Assembly: GCA_003576765.1 (NCBI GenBank)
Contig: QEVP01000001.1
Span: forward strand, 1-64,000
Reading direction: 5' to 3'
DNA length: 64,000 nt
DNA from: Pseudomonadota bacterium
GTDB lineage: Bacteria; Pseudomonadota; Alphaproteobacteria; Rhizobiales; Xanthobacteraceae
In this document: positions 57,247-64,000 of the stretch, one piece after another
Layout: each line of letters begins with the position of its first letter
Numbering within the stretch: the first letter of the stretch is position 1
Translations under genes and position numbers: made by a program
The notes under the pieces: generated by a model
Seen by the model: only the letters and a program-made list of their open reading frames with translations
What the model was told of the DNA's origin: nothing
Databases searched by the model: none

Positions 57247-59081
57247 ATGATCAAACAACGGCCCTTCCTCGTCGAGACGCTGACCGCCATCGGGCTGATT
57301 CTCGCACCTCTCATCCTGCCGCACCTCGGCTTCGCGCCGAATACGGTCAACCGCATTCTGATCTGGGGCCTGTTCGGCATCGGCTTCGACATCCTGTTCG
57401 GCTTCACCGGCCTGTTGTCGTTCGGCCAGTCGGCACTGTACGGCACCGGCGGTTTTGTCGCGGCCTATCTGCTGACCCGCGCCGGCTTCCCGCATGTGGT
57501 GACGGCGCTGTTCATCGGCATGGTCGCGGCGGCGGCGGTCGGCTATCTGGTCGGCCTGATCGCGCTGCGCCGTACCGGCATCTATTTTGCGATGATCACG
57601 GTCGCGATCGCCGAGGTGTTCTACTTCGTCGAGTTCAACCCGCTGGCCGAATGGACCGGCGGCGAGAACGGTTTGCCGGGCGTGCCGAGTCCGTCGTTCG
57701 ATCTCGGCTTCACTCAGATATCGTTCTCCAGCGGCTGGTCGCTCTACGGCTTCCTGGCCTTCTGGTTCTTTATCGGGATCGTGATCGGCCTCCGCATCAT
57801 ACGCTCGCCGGTCGGCGCGGTGTTCCGTGCGATCCGCGACAATCCGCTGCGCGCCGCCGCAGTCGGCCACAATATTCACAGCTACAAGCTGACGGCGTTC
57901 GTCATCGCCGCCGCCTATGCCGGCTTCGCCGGCGGGTTGCTCGGCGTCATGCAGGCATTCATGCCGCCTGATGCCTTTATGTTCCACACCTCCGCCGAAC
58001 TGATCATGATGACGGCGATCGGCGGCACGGGGACCTTGTTCGGTCCGCTGGTCGGCGCCGCCGTCTGGCTGTTCCTGCAGGATTTTCTTCAGGCGGCCCT
58101 CGGCCTCGGCGCGGCCTGGAAGCTGGTGCTCGGCATCATCTTCGTGCTGCTGGTCTGCTTCCTGCGTCGTGGCATCGTTGGCGGCATCCACGACCTCTAT
58201 CTGTGGCTGACCCGGCGCGGCGAGAGCGAGCCGGACGCGCCCGAAGGGGTACCCCTGCCGCTCGGCGCCGACGTGACGGCATCGGATACACCGGCGATGC
58301 CGCCGCAGCCGCGCGCCACGAACGGCTATGACGGCCCCATCCTGCAGGCGGCCGGCCTCACCAAGCGCTACGGCGGCTTGGTTGCCAACAGCGACATCGA
58401 CTTCACCGTTAACCACGGCGAGGTGCGGGGCATCATCGGGCCGAACGGCGCCGGCAAGTCCACCTTCTTCAAGATGCTGACCTGCGAGGTGCCGCCCACC
58501 TCCGGCCGGATCGTGTTCGAGGGCAACGACATCACCGGCCGCAACGTCACCGACGTCTGCCAGCTCGGCCTGACCAAGAGCTATCAGGTCAACCAGTTGT
58601 TCTCGCGCCTGACCGTTCGCGAAAATCTGATCATTGCTGTGCTCGGCGAGTTGCGCGGCAAATTCCGCCTCGACATGTTCCGCAAGATCGACAACGTGCC
58701 CGGCCTGACCGAGCAGGTGGAGCGGACGCTGGCGATGGTCAACCTCAGCGCGCGCGCCGATACGCCGGTGACGGCGCTCGCGTATGGCGAGAAGCGCCGT
58801 CTCGAGATCGGGCTGGCGCTGGCCAGTTCACCGAGCCTCTTGCTGCTCGACGAGCCGCTGGCCGGCATGAGCCCGCAGGAGCGCGTGGAGACGGTCAAGC
58901 TGCTCAAGTCGATTAGCAGGGGGCGCACCATGATCGTGATCGACCACGACATGGACTCGCTGTTCGAACTGGTCGAGCGCGTGACGGTGTTGCAGGAAGG
59001 ACGTGTTCTCGTTGAAGGCACTCCGGAGGAAATCAAAGGCAATCCCGCTGTGCAGGAAGCCTATCTTGGCGGAGTGCTCGA

Positions 59082-59085
<4 letters not shown>
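57247..59085 (+). CDS. Fused Liv-type permease 2 and ATPase (LivM-LivG in one chain)
   Basis: 612 residues. Residues 1 to about 315 are a LivM permease (GFTGLLSFGQSALYGTGGFV, RAIRDNPLRAAAVGHNIHSYKL). A roughly 40-residue Pro/Asp-rich linker leads to a LivG-type ATPase from about 358, with Walker A GPNGAGKST (398-406), the LivG motif TKSYQVNQLFSRLTVREN, AYGEKRRLEIG and LLLDEPLAGMSP. Such fusions are known but uncommon; separate chains are usual. The frame is continuous and base use uniform. Overlaps the next gene by ATGA. Confidence 0.93.
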
Positions 59086-59780
<695 letters not shown>

Positions 59781-59793
59781 CGCAGGCTCCCCT

Positions 59794-59855
59794 CGCGGCG
59801 AGAGTATTTTTGCTTTCGACAAAATCGAAACTACAAATACTCAGTTCTCGCCGCG
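59794..59855. terminator. Long interrupted hairpin between convergent genes, probable terminator
   Basis: Three nested paired segments: CGCGGCGAGA (59794-59803) with TCTCGCCGCG (59846-59855), GTATTT (59804-59809) with AAATAC (59835-59840), and TTTCGA (59814-59819) with TCGAAA (59825-59830). It starts 13 nt after the ATPase stop and overlaps the last codons of the opposing thioesterase gene. The pairing is seen; the terminator role is inferred. Confidence 0.6.
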
Positions 59856-60269
59856 CAGCAGCGCGAGGAAGGCGGAGTCCACGGCGGCGCCCTTGATCGC
59901 GCCGGCGGCATCGATCAAGGCCCAGGCCCGCACCTCGTAGCCGTTGCCGATCGGCCTGCCGCCGCAACTCATCCGATAATTGATGCGGAAGCGGCGGTTG
60001 CCGACCAGATCGACCCCGGCGTCGATATCGAGCACGTCGTCGTAGCGCGCCGGCGCCCTGAACTCGGCGTGGACATCGACAATCGGCGTCACCGCGCCGA
60101 ACCGCTTGCGAACGTCGCGCTGGCTTAAGCCCCGCGCCCGCAACAGCCGCTGGAAGGTGCAGTCGAACCAATAGAAGTAGTTCGGATAGAAGACGATTCC
60201 CGCTTCGTCGCAATCGCCCCACTCGATCGTGAACGTTGCTCTGAACATCGTGGTGATGGCGTCCTCCAT
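59841..60269 (-). CDS. Hotdog-fold acyl-CoA thioesterase (4-hydroxybenzoyl-CoA thioesterase/YbgC type)
   Basis: 142 residues from ATG 60267-60269; ATG 60246-60248 would give 135. The active-site motif GDCDEAGIVFYPNYFYWFD is typical of the 4HBT family, with the Asp before the EAG turn. VDVHAEFRAPARYDDVLDI and RFRINYRM are the central strands. These enzymes hydrolyse acyl-CoA thioesters, possibly aromatic ones. It is divergent from the phosphatase-like gene (83 nt apart). Confidence 0.87.
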   Translation of the reverse strand: MEDAITTMFRATFTIEWGDCDEAGIVFYPNYFYWFDCTFQRLLRARGLSQRDVRKRFGAVTPIVDVHAEFRAPARYDDVLDIDAGVDLVGNRRFRINYRMSCGGRPIGNGYEVRAWALIDAAGAIKGAAVDSAFLALLRGEN

Positions 60270-60352
60270 GCGGGGGATGCGGGCGCGGCGTGTGGCCGGG
60301 CTTGCCGGGCGCCGGCCGCGGACCATATTATCCGCGCAGCAGAGGAATGCCC

Positions 60353-60787
60353 ATGCACGTCGTAAAAATCACCGATAAACTGTCGGTTGCCAAGCAGCCG
60401 GCGGTCGAGGAGTTCGGCGAGATCGCCAAAGCCGGCTTCAAGGCCCTCATCAACAACCGCCCCGATGGCGAGGATCAGCTTCAGCCGGGCAGCGCCGCGG
60501 AAGCCGACGCCGCCGGTGCCGCGGGGCTCGCCTATGCGCACATCCCCGTCACCGGCGCGACGATTACTGCGGCGGACGTGCACAAGTTTCAGGAGACGGT
60601 CGCGGCCGCCGAGGGACCCGTGCTGGCGCACTGCAAGGGCGGTACGCGCTCGCTGTCGCTGTTCGTGATTGGAGAGGTGCTGGCCGGCCGTATGCGTCCT
60701 GACGAGGTGCGCGATTTTGGTGCGCGCCACGGCTTCGACCTTGCGGGCGCCGAGGCGTGGCTGAAGTACAACGGCTATGCCGAGTAA
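60353..60787 (+). CDS. PTP-like phosphatase of the beta-lactamase-hydrolase-like (TIGR01244) family
   Basis: 144 residues from ATG 60353; ATG 60347 abuts the AGAGGA site. The catalytic loop HCKGGTRS (93-100) gives the Cys94-x5-Arg99 signature of dual-specificity-like phosphatases. KITDKLSVAKQP at the start is typical of the family. Relatives are linked to sulphide metabolism (Blh) or are stand-alone; the substrate is unknown. Confidence 0.85.
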   Translation: MHVVKITDKLSVAKQPAVEEFGEIAKAGFKALINNRPDGEDQLQPGSAAEADAAGAAGLAYAHIPVTGATITAADVHKFQETVAAAEGPVLAHCKGGTRSLSLFVIGEVLAGRMRPDEVRDFGARHGFDLAGAEAWLKYNGYAE

Positions 60788-60811
60788 GGCGGCCTTGCGC
60801 GCGTCGCGCAT

Positions 60812-62305
60812 TCACAGATAGTCGGCGCCGGCCTCGGCGGCAAAGCGCGCGGGATCGCCTTCCCAGACGATTCGGGCGTGCTCCAGCACATAGACGCGGT
60901 CGGCGTGCGGCAGGGCGAAGGTGACGTTCTGCTCGCCGAGCAGCACGGTGATCGGCGTCGTCTGCCGCAGCTTTTCCAGCGCCTTCGACAGTTGCTCCAG
61001 GATCACCGGGGCAAGCCCCAGCGTCGGCTCGTCGAGGATCAGGAGGTCGGGGCGCATCATCAGGGCGCGGCCGATCGCCAGCATCTGCTGCTCGCCGCCG
61101 CTCAGGGTCTGCGCCATCTGGCCCTGGCGCTCCTTGAGGATCGGAAACAGCGCGAACAGCCAGGCGAGCTGTTTGGCCTTCTCGCCGCTCTCGAGGTGCT
61201 GACCGCCGAGGTCGAGGTTTTCGCGCACCGTCATCTCGCCGAACAGTTCGCGCGTTTCCGGGCACTGCACGATGCCGTGCCGCGCGATATGCGCTGCACT
61301 GTGGCCGCGCAAGGGTTGGCCGCCGCGCAAAATCTCGCCGGAATAGGGCAGGAGCCCGGAGATGGTGTTGAACAGCGTGGTCTTGCCGGCGCCGTTGAGG
61401 CCGACGACGGAGACGAACTCGCCCTGATGGACGTGGATCGACACGTTGTCGAGCGCCTGCGCCTTGCCGTAGTGGACGCTGACATTCTGCACGTCGAGAA
61501 TCGGCATCTTGCCCTTGAAATCGACCTCCGGCCGCGCCGAAGTCTCGATGGCGCCGCCGAGATAGACGTGGCGCACGGTCTCGTTGCGCATCACCTCGTC
61601 GGCCCGCCCGGTGACGATCTCCTCGCCCAGGTACATCGCCAGCACGCGATCGACCAATGCCGCGACGCTCTTGACGTTGTGATCGACCAGCAGCACGGCG
61701 CGGCCTTCGTCGCGAAAACCGCGGATCAGGTTGGAGAAGGTCGCGACCTCCGCGAGCGTGAGGCCGGCGAATGGCTCGTCCACCAGCACCACCTTTGGAT
61801 CGCGGGCGATCGCCTTGGCCAGTTCCAGCCGGCGCAGATCGGCAAACGGCAGCGTCGGCGGGCGGCGGCCGATGACGGGACCTAATCCGACGCGCTCGGC
61901 GATGCGGCGGGCATTGGCGGCAAGCGAGCGGTCCGGCAGCACCTTGGTGAGACTGTCCGGCAACAGCGCCACCATGATGTTCTCCAGCACCGTTTGCCGG
62001 TTGAGCGGCCGTGAGTGCTGGAACACCATGCCGAAGCCGCGCCGCGCGATCCTGTGCGCGGGCAGGCCGGCGAGGTTTTCGCCCTGGAAGATGACGTCGC
62101 CGGCGGTCGGGCGTTCGATCCCCATGATGCTTTTCATCGCGGTCGATTTGCCCGAGCCGTTCGGGCCGATCAGGCCAAAGATCTCGCCGCCGTAGAGGTC
62201 GAGGCTCAGGTTCTTGACGGCGGTTAATCCACCGAAGCGTTTTGTCAGCCCGCGCACCTGCAGGAGGGGCGCGGCGCGGTCCGCCGTGGCAGGCGCTGGC
62301 GTCAC
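60812..62305 (-). CDS. Fused double ATPase of a Liv-type ABC importer (LivG-LivF in one chain)
   Basis: 497 residues from GTG 62303-62305, whose GTGA overlaps the livM stop. The first ATPase has Walker A GPNGSGKST (47-55), FQHSRPLNRQTVLEN and VLVDEPFAGL. The second starts near residue 265, with Walker A GLNGAGKTT (about 301-309), LSGGEQQML and LILDEPTLGLAP. The first half is LivG-like and the second LivF-like. The normal LivG signature is replaced by PFADLRRLELA in the first half. Separate genes are the rule, so this is a second fusion type in the same window. Confidence 0.92.
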   Translation of the reverse strand: MTPAPATADRAAPLLQVRGLTKRFGGLTAVKNLSLDLYGGEIFGLIGPNGSGKSTAMKSIMGIERPTAGDVIFQGENLAGLPAHRIARRGFGMVFQHSRPLNRQTVLENIMVALLPDSLTKVLPDRSLAANARRIAERVGLGPVIGRRPPTLPFADLRRLELAKAIARDPKVVLVDEPFAGLTLAEVATFSNLIRGFRDEGRAVLLVDHNVKSVAALVDRVLAMYLGEEIVTGRADEVMRNETVRHVYLGGAIETSARPEVDFKGKMPILDVQNVSVHYGKAQALDNVSIHVHQGEFVSVVGLNGAGKTTLFNTISGLLPYSGEILRGGQPLRGHSAAHIARHGIVQCPETRELFGEMTVRENLDLGGQHLESGEKAKQLAWLFALFPILKERQGQMAQTLSGGEQQMLAIGRALMMRPDLLILDEPTLGLAPVILEQLSKALEKLRQTTPITVLLGEQNVTFALPHADRVYVLEHARIVWEGDPARFAAEAGADYL

Positions 62306-63228
62306 GAGCGTGCCCCCCGCGCCAGGATCGAACCGAGGAAGCCGTTCGGGAAGAACAGGATGACCAACAGCGCCACGGCGGACACGATAAAGGTGGCGAT
62401 CTCGCCGGTCGGCCGCAAAAACTCGCCGGCGACGATGAGGAAGATGGCGCCGAGCGCGGCGCCGATCACCGTGCGCCGCCCGCCCAGCACGGCGGCGACG
62501 ATCACCTGTACGCCGACAGCGATGTCGACCACGGTGCCGACCGAGGCGGTGCCCATGTAGAACACCAAGAGCGCGCCCGACAGCCCGGAGAAGAACGCGC
62601 TGACGACGAAGGCCGCCAGCTTGTGCTTGATGATGTTGAAGCCGAGCGCGCCGGCCTGCACCGGGTCTTGTCCGCTCGCCTGCAGGATCAAGCCGACCGG
62701 CGACTGCGCCAGCCCGAACATGATCAGGCCGCTCACCGTCATGAACACGAGCGCGATCCAGTAATTGACGCCGGCGTCGATCGACAGCACGTCGGGAATG
62801 GTGAGGCCGATCTCGCCGCCGGTGAGGTCGGCGAACACCACGACGAAGCTTTGCAGGATCAGCACCGCGACCAGCGTGGTCAGGCCGAAATAGGGGCCGC
62901 GCACGCGCAGCGCCGGCACCGCCAGCACCAGCCCGGCCACGACGGCGGCGAGCGCGCCGATGGCGATGCACAGGATGGGCGACAGACCATAAAGATTGTT
63001 GAGGATGCCCGACGCATAGGCGCCGACCCCGATCAAAAAGGTCGGGCCGAAATTGACTTCGCCGGCAAAGCCGAACAGCAGGTCCCAGCCCATGGCGAAC
63101 ACGCCGAAGTAATAGGCGACCGTCAGGATACCGAGAATGTAGGCCGAGACGTACCACGGCAGCACCGCGGCGACGGCGAGCGCAACGAGCGTTATCCAGG
63201 TCAGCGGCGAGCGGATCATGTCGCGCAC
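62302..63228 (-). CDS. Liv-type ABC importer permease (LivM-like)
   Basis: 308 residues from GTG 63226-63228, with GGGAGG 8 nt upstream; ATG 63217-63219 would give 305. About nine membrane helices, with GWDLLFGFAGEVNFGPTFLIGVGAYA, RVRGPYFGLTT and the coupling-loop region GQDPVQAGALGFNIIKHKL. It starts two bases after the livH stop and overlaps the ATPase gene. Confidence 0.93.
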   Translation of the reverse strand: MRDMIRSPLTWITLVALAVAAVLPWYVSAYILGILTVAYYFGVFAMGWDLLFGFAGEVNFGPTFLIGVGAYASGILNNLYGLSPILCIAIGALAAVVAGLVLAVPALRVRGPYFGLTTLVAVLILQSFVVVFADLTGGEIGLTIPDVLSIDAGVNYWIALVFMTVSGLIMFGLAQSPVGLILQASGQDPVQAGALGFNIIKHKLAAFVVSAFFSGLSGALLVFYMGTASVGTVVDIAVGVQVIVAAVLGGRRTVIGAALGAIFLIVAGEFLRPTGEIATFIVSAVALLVILFFPNGFLGSILARGARS

Positions 63229-63230
63229 GG

Positions 63231-64000
63231 TCAGCGCCTCCCGAGCAGGCCCTGCGGCCGGACGTAGACGACGATGACCAGCAGCAGCAGGGCGGGAATG
63301 GTGCGATAGGCCGGCGAGATCAGATAGGCGGTCATGGTTTCGAGATAGCCCACGACGTAAGCCGCGATCAGCGAGCCGGACACACTGCCGAGCCCACCCA
63401 GCACCACGATGGAGAACGCGCTCGCGGTGAGGGGCCCGATGCTGTAGGAGCTGACGCCGAGGAACATGCCGAGCAGCACGCCGGCGATGCCGGCAAGTAC
63501 GCCGTAGATCACCCACACCACGATGTAGACGTTGGTGAGTTCATGGCCGAGCAGTGTCACGCCGCGCGGGTTCATCGAGGCCGCTAGCACGGTCTTGCCC
63601 ATCTTGGTGCGATTGACGAGCAGCCACAACAGGCCGATGGCCAGCCAGCAGACGATCGCGGTGAAGATCTCGTTGGTCGGCGTGCGCACCTCAAAAATCC
63701 GCACCACACCCTCGACGATCGGGCGCACCGTCTTGGCATTGTTGGTGAAGAAATAGGCGATCAGCTCCTGCAGCATGATCCCCCACAACAGCGTCGCGGT
63801 GAGGATGAAGATTTCCTTCTCCTCGTTGGGGATGCGGGTAGAGCGCTGGATTGGCTGAACGACGGCGAAGTAGGTGGCGAGCGCCGCCACCAGCGCGGCG
63901 GCGATTCCGATCAGCGAGCTTGCATAGCTGTCGAGTTGCAGCAGGCTGCCCGCCGCCCAGGCGGCCACTGCCGCCAGCACCATGATGGCGCCGTGCGACA
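63231..64000 (-). CDS. Liv-type ABC importer permease (LivH-like), N-terminus beyond the window
   Basis: The minus frame ends at 63231 and is open through the right edge; 256 residues are visible. The leftmost internal ATG (63981-63983) lies inside the family motif SHGAIMVLAA, so the true start is beyond 64000. Features: NRTKMGKTVLAASMNPRGVTLLGHELTNVYIVVW, VVLGGLGSVSGSLIAAYVVG, and the ending YVRPQGLLG. It belongs to the second importer operon, whose binding protein is not seen. Confidence 0.93.
   Translation of the reverse strand, partial: SHGAIMVLAAVAAWAAGSLLQLDSYASSLIGIAAALVAALATYFAVVQPIQRSTRIPNEEKEIFILTATLLWGIMLQELIAYFFTNNAKTVRPIVEGVVRIFEVRTPTNEIFTAIVCWLAIGLLWLLVNRTKMGKTVLAASMNPRGVTLLGHELTNVYIVVWVIYGVLAGIAGVLLGMFLGVSSYSIGPLTASAFSIVVLGGLGSVSGSLIAAYVVGYLETMTAYLISPAYRTIPALLLLVIVVYVRPQGLLGRR

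Noticed and set aside
57151-58416. 421-codon minus-strand frame over the permease-ATPase fusion
   Set aside because: Antisense to clear LivM and LivG motifs; the composition is typical of a shadow.
60647-60662. Conserved Ser after the phosphatase Arg as evidence for a kinase or other fold
   Set aside because: HCKGGTRS fits the PTP loop fully; no other fold is needed.

Overview
The window is a 64 kb piece of high-GC chromosome from an alphaproteobacterium, most likely a Bradyrhizobiaceae/Xanthobacteraceae-type member of the Hyphomicrobiales. The evidence is the S10-spc-alpha ribosomal layout, the rplQ - HtrA protease - rarA - rluC - ATP12 order, a propionyl-CoA carboxylase beta chain and SecY that read like those of Rhodopseudomonas/Bradyrhizobium, and a roughly 105-bp intergenic repeat of the kind I remember from those genomes. 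Genus cannot be fixed from the sequence alone. I see no tRNA, rRNA, CRISPR array, transposase or prophage.

Layout. 1-15075: the end of tuf, then the S10, spc and alpha operons (rpsJ to rplQ, including secY, adk and rpoA), all on the + strand. The adenylate kinase carries a 163-residue Lys/Ala-rich histone-H1-like tail. 15072-24593: an ankyrin-repeat protein coupled to rplQ, a Do/HtrA protease, rarA, a small conserved protein, a pseudouridine synthase, a secreted proline-rich protein, an ATP12 chaperone, a FliK-like/FlhB-like pair and an intact class D beta-lactamase. 24879-29074: pccB, a FAA-family hydrolase and an MsbA-like ABC exporter.

29194-45433: a cell-envelope region: galE, waaC, waaF, hldD, hldE, an O-antigen ligase, a FlaA1/CapD-type membrane epimerase, gtrA, a UDP-glucuronate-epimerase-like gene, manC, a GnnA/GnnB-like pair (predicted to make the 3-amino sugar of diaminoglucose lipid A) and murJ. 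Together these cover inner-core heptose synthesis and transfer, sugar-nucleotide supply, ligation and lipid flipping. 45583-47009: cytochrome c' and a membrane-anchored diheme cytochrome c. 47172-52480 (minus strand): an orphan Liv-type binding protein, then a complete pqqABCDE operon that includes the 26-residue pqqA and ends in an unknown gene with a possible Ada-like Cys motif. No PQQ dehydrogenase is in view.

52736-64000: ilvD, then a Liv/urea-type ABC importer on the + strand whose second permease is fused to an ATPase. After a thioesterase and a PTP-like phosphatase gene comes a second Liv-type importer on the minus strand, in which the two ATPases are fused. That operon runs off the right edge.

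The most unusual items are the H1-like tail on adenylate kinase, the unknown gene at the end of the pqq operon, the two opposite Liv fusion designs, a terminator-like hairpin between rpsK and rpoA, and several palindromic or tandem intergenic repeats.
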